Positions 42,301-50,247 of a stretch of DNA of 64,000 nucleotides are shown here, in pieces. Numbering within the stretch: position 1 is the first letter of the stretch; each line of letters opens with the position of its first letter. A program made the position numbers and the translations under genes. Source of the stretch: Aplysia californica (taxonomy: Eukaryota; Mollusca; Gastropoda; Aplysiida; Aplysiidae); NCBI RefSeq assembly GCF_000002075.1, contig NW_004798036.1, positions 305,171 through 369,170 of the forward strand, written 5' to 3'. Under the pieces are notes generated by a model that was not told the DNA's origin, searched no databases, and saw nothing but the letters and a program-made list of their open reading frames with translations.

Positions 42301-45300
42301 GTACAACAGAAACTAGGTTACAGACTTTTGAACATATTGGTTCTTTAGAAATCAAACACCAATGACAAAGAAATAGAGATTAGAAATAGAAGTAAACTTT
42401 AGTGAGTCATTCTTTACCAACCAGAAAATGGGGACAGGAGTAGACAGCTCTTTGAAATAAAAGTTCAGTAGTCTATAATAATCTTTTGTAGTTTTTTTAC
42501 AGTTTTTTTTAATTGGTGTTTTTATATTGTTTGGTTGCTCTTGTAAACGTTATATTTAAAAATTGTTCAATTTCATGGGAAATTATAACTCTTTTCTTTG
42601 GGGAGGGGGGTCTTATCAGACTAAGGCCTTAGCCTTAAGTGGGATTGAGTGAAGCAAGCGGCTTAATGCAATGAATCCTTTACTGGAGAAAAAGAACATT
42701 TGGTTGCACCGTAAGTGTAATAAATATGGCTTGACTTACCCCTCATTTGACTCACATATGTTATGGCGTGGTTGTAGTGAGTTTGAATTGTACCGGGATC
42801 CAAAGTGAGACTCATTCATCATTGTTGCATATCTGGATTGGAAACCCTAGTTTTGACTTGAGCTGTTCTTTTCATTCTTTAACTTTTGAGAAGTGAGCAA
42901 CTGAAAGGCTCTGCTGTGTTTTTTTGTTCCTATTGCCTGGCAAGATCTGACCTTGAGCAGCTGACCATGCCTTAAATGTCGACTTGAATGATTCACTTTT
43001 TGTTAAGCATATTATGGTTAGTGTTGGGGCTCTGGTATGGTCTGCACCTGTGGATATATTTCAGTGCTGCCTTTGCTTGCTGCAAGTAGGCCTACAAAGG
43101 AATGAACCCTCTCTTGTGTTCAGCGGGAACCTTCACATGGTGACATGGTGCGTTTTGAGGCAAACTATTATTATTATTATTATTATTATTATTGTTGTTG
43201 TTGTTTGCTACATCTATTGTGTTCCCCACTCCCATCAGGTTTGAGCTTCAGCTCTCAGATCCCCGGTCTTGTTGTGACAACCTCGCCAGACAAGCATTTC
43301 AAGGTGTGGGACGTACAAGGGAACAAGCCCTCTCTTGTGCTCAGCAGGAAACTTCACATGGTACGTTTTATCTCAGCAACATCTAATCTACTACTTTTAG
43401 AAGGCATGCTGCTTCGGGGGTTGAAAGAGATACAACATCCCTGCTGACAAAGACACTACGATAAAAACCTCCCCACATGGGAATCAAACTCACATCTTCT
43501 GTATGTGTCAGCGACGAGCCTTATCATCACGCCACAGACAACAATGTTTTCTGTCTACTCTTTGTGCAGTTTATTTGGAATAGGAAATTCCCATTGATTT
43601 ACTTTTTCTGTTCATTTTATGCTTCCTTGTTGGTTTTACAGCTTGGACATTTTATATGTTGAGTCTACAACTCCATGGTTTCCTTAGTAAAATCGTTTTG
43701 AATGTGGTTCTGACCCCTTGTTTATCGTTTTCTCATTGGAGTTTGATGAGATGGATGAAGTTTCCAAAAATGGAATTTTTTAAAAATGATGTGCTGAAAG
43801 TTTTGAAAGTACAGGATGTCTCAGAATGATTGGTCATAGAGCATTAATTGCTCTGTTTCTTACTGGCCTCAACATGCAATTGATTTTTTTGAAGAGTTTA
43901 TACTTTTGATGAAAAAGGGGAAGGTTGGACCCATGCTCAAGTTTTCAATATATGGTTGTACTGTGATGTAGCTATTTGGCCTCCCTCAACCCACCACCAC
44001 AACCAACACACATGCACACGCGCATACACACCTAAATAAACACACAAACAAGCACACACACAAACACACTATTTATTATTTGATAGAGAGCAGTGTTTCA
44101 TGTGAAATGTTCCATTGATATCTTCAGGACATACTCCACTGTGTGTCCTGTAACCCCGATGAGCCGTTTGTGTTTGCCGTGGGTGCCAATAAGGACTTCA
44201 AGGTCTGGGACATCCGAGAGAGTGCGGCTGGTGAGTTTCTCCCCTTTGAACATTTCTGCAAAGAGGTTATACATAATATATATAATATATACAGTCAAAC
44301 CTGTGTAAGACGGCCACCCATTGTCGAGGAGAAAAGTGGCCGTATAAGACAGGTGGCCGTCTTAGGCAGGACTGGTCAAGATGAAGAAAACAAACCATTC
44401 CAGTCTGAGGTCTTAATCGAAAGTAGCCGTTTTGTTGTTGTTGTTGGTTTGTATTTTGTGTTATTTTTATTTTGTTGATGATTTTGCGCAAGGGTAACAA
44501 TAAAACGAAACGTATCAGACGAGGAAAACCGAGTGCCATTTTAAAATGAACACATAGGTCGCCACCACTCGGAGAACGAGCGACGACGTCAATTGTTGCT
44601 TTGTTACAGACTGGGTAACAGTGACCACTCATCTCACTTACGATTTGTGTATGAATTCTGGGCGGGGCTTATGGGTTATGAGGGATCACACGCTTACCTC
44701 ACCAGCAGCTGAAAATTGGTACCTATTGGTCAACAGCCTACGCAACATGATCAGTTGGAGGGACTACCTAGCAACAACGACAGGTGATTGGATTATGACG
44801 GCTCGCCCTCAACGCCAGGGGCCAATGCACAATTTATGACAAAACAGAATATATATATAACACTAGAGCTCGCGGCAGTGAGGTCAGATATGAGGGCCTT
44901 CTTACCTTCATCGACCCCCCCCCCCCCCCCCCCCCCCCATTTACATGAACAATCCGAGCCCCCATCCCTCTCCCCACAAGCTCTTGTTATATTAACCACC
45001 ATCCTGCCCCCATATTCCAGTGCAAGCTTGTAGATTTCCTCCTAAAACTGCCGAGACGCCTCCACGTGAGTCTCGAAAAGCACTCACCCATCTGTTGAAG
45101 TGCACATGCCTTGCCCTTAAGGTTCAGCATCCCAGAGCGGGCACACGCAGCCCCCGTTCATTTGCGTGGGGGACATCACTGTTACAAACTCTACTGCTAA
45201 ATATAACCTCTTTGGCTTTTCTGATAGTTGTTTCATACCTGGTTTTTTTTTGGGGGGGGGGGGGGGGGGGTGTTACAATTTCAGACCTGCCAAGTTACTC

Positions 45301-48300
45301 TGATAAAATCAGAGCCCTCTGATTTTTCTCGTGCTTGTTGAAGAAACCTGAACAGATTTGTAGAAGATCAAATTTTTTTCATGGAATTGGATTTCCACCC
45401 GTCATACACAATTTATCATAAAAGAGTAGGTAGCGTAAACACAGCTTCGAGGGCACTCACAGCCTTCCGAGCACGTGGTTTCAGTGAAATCTGGGTCTGT
45501 TACTGCGCTCTTTCGCTATCAAACATCAAATGCTGTGCACCTTATAAAAGTTCAGCTTTTTCTCGTTACAATGGTGTTAGTTGTATATATATCCGATTAT
45601 TAGGAGCTGGAGAATCGCTGCAGAAAGCGAAGCCCCTCGCGGTCGGAATGCATGGTCTGCTGGTTAGAAAATTAACATGCGTGCATTCAAATGCTTCGCG
45701 GAAAGATTGATGATTAAATACCGTCTTTTCATTGGTGAAAAACTGTAGAGCTTTTATAGGGCTTTCCTGCGGTATATTTTTGGCCTTTGGTGTTTAAATA
45801 GAAAGCCTTTAAAAATACCGTCTAAGTTTTCGAAGATCATTTTTCACACAAAATATGTAAAATACCAGCTCAAAAAGATTACCATTAGAAAGATCAGTTT
45901 CTCTTTCTCTTGGAATAAAATAATCAGCTCAGAATTGTTTTGCCTCAATCCTTCCGCGAAGTTCGGAAAGCATGTGACCCCCCCACACGGGGAGCACTCG
46001 GTACCCTACAGTATAGAGCCGATTCACTCGCAGCGGGTGCGGCACTGGCCGGTTCAACGCTTTGTGTTTTTGTCATAATTACGACAGATCATCGTGTTTG
46101 CGGCGATAAAATACTGATTTGTATTGATCTCACACTCTTGAAAAGAATTAGGCTCGTGGAGATGTTTGGTGCACCTGGTACTCTTTTATTGTCTGTAAAA
46201 ACATGGGGCTGCAGCCAGTTGGCGACTTCAGCAAATTTGATCATATTTAAAACAGCTACCATTTTCTTAAAAGTTGACGGAGAGGTTAAAGAATGGTATC
46301 AAAATTCTCAGGAGATGTAGGCCTTTCATATGGAACAGATAAATTTGGCATACAGCTACTTTGAACATTTAGTTTCTGGTACCTAAAAAGAGGTAAAAAT
46401 ACACTGGTTTATTATCTTCGTGACTTATGGTAAATTATGCGAGAATACACGTTTGTGCATTTATTTGTCTGTCTTTGTTTTGGGTTTGTTTTTTTAACCT
46501 CTGAAAATACACATTTGTGTCACAACGCGGTGGAATCAGGCGCTCATCAATTTTTGAGCATGTGAACTTATTGGTATCAACTGAAAGCTTGTTCATTTGC
46601 CTCGCTTTCGGTGAAAAAATACTGATTGATCTTGAATAGAAGTCTAGATGTTTGCTATTGAAGAACATGTGTGTCGCCTGGTTTCAGAGGTAAATTTGCG
46701 AGAAAATGGCCCCCAAAGTTGGGTAACTTCCATTGTTTTAGAGTCCTTGGAAACTGAAAAACTTACAATTTTTGTGTTCTTTAATCAATGTGTTTCAGTA
46801 AAAGCCACACAGCAAAGTATTCTTAAAGGGAAATAAAAGGTGTTGAACCAAAAAACGAAAAATAGATAAAAAATTGTCAAAGAGGAAGAAAAATAGTTTT
46901 CTTCAATTTCATTACTTTGACGAGCGCCTAATTTCACCACTTGCCTCACATTTATTTATTGCATGTATTTGTTTCTTTTGAACCAAAAAATGATCTTCAC
47001 TCAAAGGCTCGAATTTGTAGATCTTGTCTTATCAAAAAGAATTTGAAAATAAAGCCAAAAATCATGGCAAAAGTAGGCTACTGGTGATCTTGGTCATATA
47101 GGAACAAACACGTGCGTGCACACAAGTTCCAACGTGTCTTTCATCACTTGAGTAGGTCTATCCTGGCTTCTGATGGTACAAGTGCAAGCCTACAAAAACA
47201 TACTATAGCCTCTCAAACCGCCTTTTATTGACATGTTTGCTCTTGCTTGTGTCCTGTTGTATTTATGCAAGGAGGTTGTGTGTTTAGGAAGGGTGCCTAA
47301 GGGCGAAAACATAGAGAACGCCGATTTCGGAGACTGACTCGGTAAGTGCCAATAGGTATAAAAATTCCCTTATGATTTCCAACTTGCCCCACATAGAGCT
47401 GGCAGACTGCCGGCGGCTTTAGACACTGATCGGCTTTATCGGAATCTAAACTACATTCTTATTATGCCGAAAAACTGGGAAGGGCACCTCGCTGTCAACT
47501 CACGACCTCGGTGCTTTCTTGTTGTATCTCCATTTTTAATAACAGTCACATTTTCACTCTTATTAAAAATGGAGATACAACAAGAAAGCACTGAGGTCAC
47601 GAACTCTTAATGCCAACTCGGGTTCGGTGGTTTGTGTGACGTCACCCGACTGGACTGGGGACAATTTTAAATGGTCATTTCAGAGCTGGTGCTTCACAGT
47701 AGACAAATACTAATTACATGTCTCTCTCCCCCCCCCCCTTAATAAAATAAAATGCTTCATAAATACCAGCTGTGTTATGTAAATTTTTTTTTCTTCGATC
47801 TAGATCTTAATCGCCCTCTATGTAGAGTCAAGTAGACACCTACACCTACTGGCCCCTGTCCGCGTCCATCTTCAGCCACTTAAGTTTCGGTGTTCTCTCA
47901 TGTTTTCGCCCTGAGAGAATGACACTTGCAAATAGGGTGTAATTTGTGTAGAAAATTCCTAAAAACGGACGACCAATGCACCATCTGCACCCTTTTGGAT
48001 ATTCATTCTACTATGCAACACTTCCCTACTCCGAGTTTAGTGGACAATAGTCTGAATTATACACACCCAGTCCGTGGGCAGGTGGTTAGCGAGTGCTCCG
48101 GTGTGGTTTGCTCCTTCTTTTCTATCAAACATCTATTGTCCTTATCTCTCCTACTTCTTTTCTGCGTGTGTTACTCTCTTGTAACACCTCTAATCTTCTG
48201 CACTTATATGATCGTTATTGAGTTGCAAGTGCTGTTAAACTCTTACTAAAACTTTTTTAAAAAACCAACACCCAGCCAAACCCCTAAAAACTACCGTATC

Positions 48301-48563
48301 TATCTGCAGTGAGACGCCATTTTCTAGATCGCATGCCAAGCAAACTGGCGGCCGAGTGTGAGGGGGATGACGAGGACTTGCTGGAGGACGCGGCCGCAGC
48401 TGCCATGGAGAACCTGAACATGGACGACGAAGATGCCGCCGAAGAGGAGGAGATGCTGGCTGGAGACCGGCCAGTTGCCAAAGCCAGCGGGGAAGGCAAT
48501 CAGGCATTGAAGGCAAAGAAGAAGAAAAAGAAGAAGAAGAAGAAAGGAGGAGCAGAAGGATGA
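22849..48563 (+). CDS. PWP1: Periodic tryptophan protein 1 homolog, WD40 ribosome-biogenesis factor; one exon missing from the assembly
   Basis: Exons: 22849-22929, 25447-25496, 28054-28307, 28653-28735, 29656-29752, 30029-30136, 32508-32638, 33287-33351, 35917-36013, 37184-37245, 41066-41156, 43239-43360, 44128-44230, 48310-48563. All joins keep phase except between the tenth and eleventh visible exons, where an exon of about 37 codons (length 1 mod 3) is absent. With it the protein would be about 568 residues, against about 500 in human. The N-terminus ([16 protein letters not shown]) is followed by an acidic Lys/Glu region, then [22 protein letters not shown] and [13 protein letters not shown] repeats include [15 protein letters not shown] and two FKVWD strands. 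The C-terminus is acidic and then a ten-Lys run, a likely nuclear/nucleolar signal. PWP1 family proteins are nucleolar WD40 factors that support rRNA transcription and ribosome assembly. Orthology is clear from co-linear matches with vertebrate PWP1 along the whole chain. Confidence 0.95.
22944..23020. repeat. (AGATCT)n palindromic hexamer tract
   Basis: Built from AGATCT and AGAATCT words that read the same on both strands, starting 15 bases after the first PWP1 splice donor. Similar tracts occur at 22228-22250, 26098-26150, 26228-26275 and 26350-26375. Confidence 0.85.
23085..23270. repeat. CA-rich low-complexity tract
   Basis: Interrupted CA/ACAC sequence within PWP1 intron 1. A second pure CA stretch lies at about 23457-23475. 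Confidence 0.7.
23965..24045. repeat. (CT)n microsatellite
   Basis: CT dinucleotides with C-run and GCT/ACT interruptions. Confidence 0.9.
24222..24365 (-). mobile_element. SINE-C core fragment
   Basis: Contains the SINE-C core (GTTGGTAGGAAATTTTGAAT, AGGGATCTTTAACGTGCGCA) but lacks the tRNA-like head and most of the shared tail. Confidence 0.65.
25543..26608. mobile_element. hAT-like TIR element with 8-bp target duplication
   Basis: Direct repeats TACAAGGT at 25535-25542 and 26609-26616 flank the element. Inverted ends: TAGACCTGCATGTTTGCC on the left and, from the right end on the other strand, GACCTGCATGTGAGCC; GACAATCGTCTGAAA and AGATTGTCTGAAA also match. The interior has a GC-rich block (25570-25790, many CCGAC/GTCGG words) and AGATCT tracts, with no transposase. 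Confidence 0.65.
30536..30730 (+). mobile_element. tRNA-headed SINE with the shared tail
   Basis: The head resembles a tRNA, with a B box GGGTTCGATACC and a degenerate A-box region (TGGTTTCTAGGTTACAACG). The end carries the common tail GACCTTATGTAGTTGCGAGC, CCCGTAAAACACTTACC, then an A-run and AG repeats. Confidence 0.7.
31021..31290. repeat. Tandem repeat of about 38-40 bp (GAATCATGTTACACC type)
   Basis: Six or more degenerate units containing GGAAATAGAATCAT and CATGTATTATG, in PWP1 intron 6. Confidence 0.8.
31528..31701 (+). mobile_element. SINE-D copy, 5'-truncated
   Basis: TTGTCAGTTTGTTAGTATTT, GGGAAGCTGAGAATGTTTCG and GTAAAGCGCTTAGAGCTTGC match the 3' half of 40503-40830; it ends in TATTATTATT. 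Confidence 0.7.
31823..31922. other. Assembly gap of exactly 100 N
   Basis: A run of exactly 100 N inside PWP1 intron 6, the usual placeholder for a scaffold gap of unknown size. Confidence 1.
31929..32486. repeat. Near-identical direct duplication, copy 1
   Basis: Same sequence as 33943-34462 apart from two extra 19-base units (TCATGTATAAGACAGGTGG) near 32357-32394 and length differences at the terminal C and TTG runs. It begins a few bases after the gap and ends in the TTG microsatellite 22 bases before PWP1 exon 7. Confidence 0.85.
32310..32486 (+). mobile_element. Truncated pogo/Tigger-like element (CAGTCGAACCTGTG end)
   Basis: Left end CAGTCGAACCTGTGTAAGAC as at 34324; broken off in the TTG microsatellite. 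Confidence 0.7.
33363..33888 (-). mobile_element. SINE-C, full length, target duplication spans the exon 8 splice donor
   Basis: On the minus strand the head is tRNA-like: GGGGGCTCTCGTGGCCTCGA, TGTTAAGGTGTTGGCC, then B box GGGTTCGAGTCC. The core contains TTGCGCATGTTAAAGATCCC and the end is the common tail (CTCATATGACCTTATGCAAT, GTAAAAC). Flanking direct repeats AGGTTAGTGGTTG (33350-33362) and AGGTTGGTGGTTG (33889-33901) include the PWP1 exon 8 donor AG|GTTAGT. Confidence 0.85.
33943..34462. repeat. Near-identical direct duplication, copy 2
   Basis: Partner of 31929-32486, about 2 kb downstream and preceded by a C-run like copy 1. PWP1 exons 7 and 8 lie between the copies. Confidence 0.85.
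34324..35121 (+). mobile_element. pogo/Tigger-like MITE (CAGTCGAACCTGTG), complete
   Basis: Left terminus CAGTCGAACCTGTGTAAGAC. The right terminus on the other strand is CAGTTGAACCTGCCCTGACG. Subterminal GGCCGTCTTA-type motifs occur near both ends. About 800 bp with no transposase. Confidence 0.75.
35340..35537 (-). mobile_element. SINE with a tRNA-like head and SINE-C core
   Basis: On the minus strand the head is GGGGACTCAGTAGCTTAACT, GGTAGGGTGTCTGCC, then B box GAGTTCGATCCCC. The core (CTTCTCAGATAAGGATGAAA, TTTTTGGAGGTCCC) resembles SINE-C with a different head. Confidence 0.6.
35603..35859 (+). mobile_element. hAT-like MITE, copy 2
   Basis: Perfect 12-bp inverted ends CAGGGTTCCTGC and GCAGGAACCCTG. 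The interior repeats CCTTGAATTCAAGGAG-type palindromes. It ends 57 bases before PWP1 exon 9. Confidence 0.75.
36018..36195 (+). mobile_element. SINE-A whose target duplication copies the exon 9 splice donor
   Basis: The SINE runs from GTGGTTGGCGAGTGCTCTGG to the tail TTGCAAATGCCGTAAAACTC. Direct repeats TTCTCAGCAGGTAG (36004-36017) and TTTTCAGCAGGTAG (36196-36209) flank it. The left repeat is the end of PWP1 exon 9 plus its donor (CAG|GTAG). Confidence 0.85.
36258..36434 (+). mobile_element. SINE-A copy
   Basis: GGGTGGTTGGCGGGTGCGCT to the tail TTGTGTTGTGAGTGCAGTAT. It lies in the same orientation 60 bases after the copy at 36018-36195. Confidence 0.75.
36525..37027 (-). mobile_element. SINE-C copy
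   Basis: Same structure as 33363-33888: common tail on the left (TTTTACGGCGCTCGCAACTG), then the core, then a tRNA-like head on the right with B box GAGTTCTAATCC. Confidence 0.75.
37300..37370. repeat. CT-rich low-complexity tract
   Basis: Interrupted TCTC/CTCTCG sequence 55 bases after PWP1 exon 10. Confidence 0.7.
37517..37750 (+). mobile_element. SINE-A copy with an internal insertion
   Basis: GTGGGTGGTTGGCAGGTGCT to TTGTTGCAAATGCTGTATAA. About 50 extra bases (near 37620-37670) interrupt the body. Confidence 0.65.
37924..39009. mobile_element. pogo/Tigger-like element with TA target site, complete ends
   Basis: Inverted ends CTGTAGTCTCCGCCTAAGAT and (other strand) CAGTAGTCTCCGCCTAAGAT, flanked by TA. 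GGGATCTTA recurs several times near both ends, a subterminal pattern suited to transposase binding. About 1.09 kb with no transposase. A minus-strand SINE-D fragment is nested at 38042-38110. Confidence 0.8.
38042..38110 (-). mobile_element. SINE-D tail fragment nested in the pogo-like element
   Basis: On the minus strand GTGTAAAGCGCATAGAGCCT, GCTGTTGAGCGGGGATATGC, then TATTATTATT, matching the end of 40503-40830. Confidence 0.7.
39239..39550. other. Probable low-quality assembled sequence
   Basis: Runs of T, C, G and A up to 30 bases long follow each other, and almost every base is stretched into a homopolymer. This is unlike the rest of the window. It sits in the PWP1 intron from which one exon is missing. 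Confidence 0.7.
39555..39868 (+). mobile_element. SINE-B copy
   Basis: GCACAGTAGAATTGTAAATG to the common tail CTCATATGACCTTATGCAGT, TGCGAGCACCGTAAAAAC. Its head (GTGTCTTTAGCCCATTCCCA) lies at the edge of the low-quality block near 39510. Confidence 0.75.
40217..40405 (+). mobile_element. SINE-A copy
   Basis: GTGGGTGGTTGGCGGGTGCT to the tail CATATGACCTTATGCAGTTG, GCGCTGTAAAACC. This copy carries the tail version typical of SINE-B and SINE-C. Confidence 0.8.
40503..40830 (+). mobile_element. SINE-D, most complete copy
   Basis: Head with a B box GGGTTCGAATCCCG, body GTGTCCTTGGGAAAGGCACT, CACCCAGGTGGGAATGGGTA, GGGAAGCTGAGAATGTTTCG, and end AGCGCATAGAGCCTGCTGTT, GCGCTATACAAATGCTATC followed by TTA repeats. 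The (TTA)n tail differs from SINE-A, B and C and suggests an L2/CR1-like partner (inference). Confidence 0.8.
41177..41496. repeat. Two-copy tandem duplication, period about 154 bp
   Basis: 41177-41330 and 41331-41496 share GTGCAGCG(T)TAAGCTGGC, TTTCCAATTCAGCCAGT, GCCCTTTGGTCC and GCCATCACTTGAGCC. It starts 21 bases after a PWP1 splice donor and contains no coding sequence. Confidence 0.8.
41895..42070 (-). mobile_element. SINE-D 3' half
   Basis: On the minus strand TTAATCAGCTGCTGGTACTG, CATGCTCCCCGAGAAACCGA, GAATGTTTCTGAATGTTCTA, GGGGTAACAATAG, with an AT-rich end. Confidence 0.65.
43088..43140 (+). pseudogene. Partial duplicate of the 3' end of the following PWP1 exon
   Basis: CAAAGGAATGAACCCTCTCT, TGTGTTCAGCGGGAACCTTC, ACATGG closely matches the end of exon 43239-43360 and would read [15 protein letters not shown] against [15 protein letters not shown]. 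It lacks the exon's start and a good acceptor, so it is unlikely to be spliced in. Confidence 0.75.
43168..43206. repeat. (ATT)n/(GTT)n microsatellite
   Basis: TTATTATT followed by GTTGTTGTT, 32 bases before a PWP1 exon. Confidence 0.85.
44292..44850 (+). mobile_element. pogo/Tigger-like MITE (CAGTCRAACCTGTG family), 3'-truncated
   Basis: Left end CAGTCAAACCTGTGTAAGAC. The body follows 34324-35121 (GGATTATGACGGCTCGCC, GACAAAACAGAAT) and stops before the right terminus. TATATA flanks both sides. Confidence 0.7.
45000..46500. other. PWP1 last-intron interval without recognised genes
   Basis: Unique-looking intron sequence with a G-run at about 45252-45270. No exon, RNA or repeat family could be assigned. 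Confidence 0.4.
46516..46950 (-). mobile_element. MITE with GAAATCAGGCGCTC-type ends, inverted copy
   Basis: Ends TGTGTCACAACGCGGTGGAA and (other strand) TGTGAGGCAAGTGGTGAAAT. Both continue into a TTAGGCGCTC or TCAGGCGCTC core, giving inverted repeats of about 34 bp. Confidence 0.8.
47300..47912. mobile_element. TIR element with a central hairpin
   Basis: Inverted ends AGGGCGAAAACATAGAGAAC and (other strand) AGGGCGAAAACATGAGAGAA, with matching text to about 40 bases. In the middle, 47504-47542 and 47560-47598 form a 39-bp hairpin. No coding sequence. Confidence 0.65.
48065..48258 (+). mobile_element. SINE-A copy just before the last PWP1 exon
   Basis: GTGGGCAGGTGGTTAGCGAG to the tail GAGTTGCAAGTGCTGTTAAA, 52 bases before the exon at 48310. 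ACACCCAG on both sides may be a target duplication. Confidence 0.75.
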
Positions 48564-48598
48564 GTGTGACCTGTACATTTTATTGTAAAAGTTATAAT

Positions 48599-48604
48599 AA
48601 TAAA
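48599..48604 (+). promoter_or_regulatory. Poly(A) signal of PWP1
   Basis: AATAAA lies 36 bases after the PWP1 stop codon in an AT-rich context, and a TG-rich stretch (gcgtgttgtgttgtg) follows within 40 bases, as expected for a cleavage/polyadenylation region. It implies a very short 3' UTR. Confidence 0.7.
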
Positions 48605-50247
48605 TTATAACACCAGAAATTTAAGCGTGTTGTGTTGTGATTTATTTTCACATTGAAAGTTACAAACGTTCATCATGCATGAATGAAATTTTAGCATTTT
48701 ATGAGCAGTTGACATGTACGAGACAATGTGTAATAATTTTCCGCCGATGTCTTCATAAGTAGGTAATCAAGTTCTATCCCAAGTGATCAAAGGAACCAAA
48801 TCTCATTATGAATTGCCCGACTCCATTAGCTTCTCATGTGTGTAAAACACTTCAGGAGAGTCTTTGACAATATCACGAGCTACAGATCTGTGCATGATTT
48901 GAGCACCACAATTTTGTTAAATTTGTTAGAACCATCCTCTCGATGGGATGCAGGGAGACAGATCATACCAAAAGCCTAAGATAACACGTCCTTCTCTAAT
49001 TATCAATTTTTATAGAAATAGAGGGGGGATAAAATGTGCCATTGTTTACCAGATGAAATACCATCAGCATCATTATCATTTATCTATTGCCCAAGTCAAT
49101 TTCTAGGGAGGTCCAGATCAAGATATTATTCAAATAAGAAAATAACAAGGGCCGAAGTCATTGTTTTGATTTGGGAGCTCTTTTTAAATTTCTCAAAATT
49201 TCAAAAATAGCTTTGGCGATTGTGAAATTACGCTGACAATGTCTGGAAATTTCTCCCTACATTTTTCAAGAATATTGACATTCACTAAAACAGCTTATAC
49301 CCCAAAAATGGGAAAGCTGTGGGACACACAAGTTCAAATTTTTTGCTCACTTCAAGTCTATATAAACGTTGGATGCCCTGACCCCAAAAGGAAATCTATC
49401 TCTTTTGGTTAACTTTGTGAATTAAAGCCTAGCCACTTGATGTGACCGGCAATGAGATGTCAAGGAACTACTGCAATAGAGTCTCAAAGCCCAGGAATTT
49501 TTTACAGAAAATTATCCTACCATTATGAAGCACAATAATGATTTTTATGAAATGTCAAACGATTTGCACTGGATGTCAAAATGACACATTATAAGAGTTC
49601 TATGTTAGATTGTGGGTAAAACTGAAGAAACACCTGCTTTTTAAACAGCAGCTTTGTCCATACAAGGCAAGGACCCATATCACCAGAGTGAAGGGAACGC
49701 AAACAGAAAATACAACTCGTGGAAGGAAAGCCTACTGATGTGATTGCTGATCATGAAGAGGACACACACTGATGTATCGTACAAAACAAAACTCTTTCAA
49801 ATTGTCAAGTTCCGCTTTCGCCAATCACTTTCTCTCCTCCCCCCCCCCCCCCCCCCCCCCCATTTTGGGGCGAAAGCAAGGACAAATGTAATTTATTCTG
49901 TGGCTACTTAGTTTCTTCTAAACATTTTGGGGTTTTTTTTTAGTGCGGGTACCACACTATCACAGCCAGAGACTTGTGCTATCAAACTATCACTTCTGGT
50001 AAAAATATGAAGCTGTCACTTTACTACCAGTAAGTTTTTAAGTTTCAAGTAAAAATATGAAGCTGTCATTTTACTAAGTTTTCAAGTTTCAATCACTTTT
50101 GGGTGTGCGTGTGTGTGGGGGGGGGGGGGGGGGGGGGGGGGCGGGAGAACTAATGACTTGGGTACTTGCGGAGGAGACAACAAGAGAATCTATAGATGTC
50201 CTCGACAGGCTGCCCCAAGAAGCAGGGGGTGAGCCACGTTGTCCGAT
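48605..50247. other. Tail-to-tail intergenic interval of PWP1 and CDC37
   Basis: It should contain the CDC37 3' UTR. Visible content is a C-run of about 23 bases at 49839-49861, a G-run at 50118-50140 and a short direct duplication (GTAAAAATATGAAGCTGTCA at about 49999-50018 and 50049-50068). No gene is seen. Confidence 0.5.
49892..49897 (-). promoter_or_regulatory. Candidate poly(A) signal of CDC37
   Basis: AATAAA on the minus strand, about 350 bases after the CDC37 stop codon. Another AATAAA hexamer on this strand lies farther on near 48637, so the choice is uncertain. Confidence 0.35.

Noticed and set aside
46648-46836. Small reading frame beginning [12 protein letters not shown]
   Set aside because: It falls inside the MITE copy at 46516-46950 and is not conserved in the other copies.
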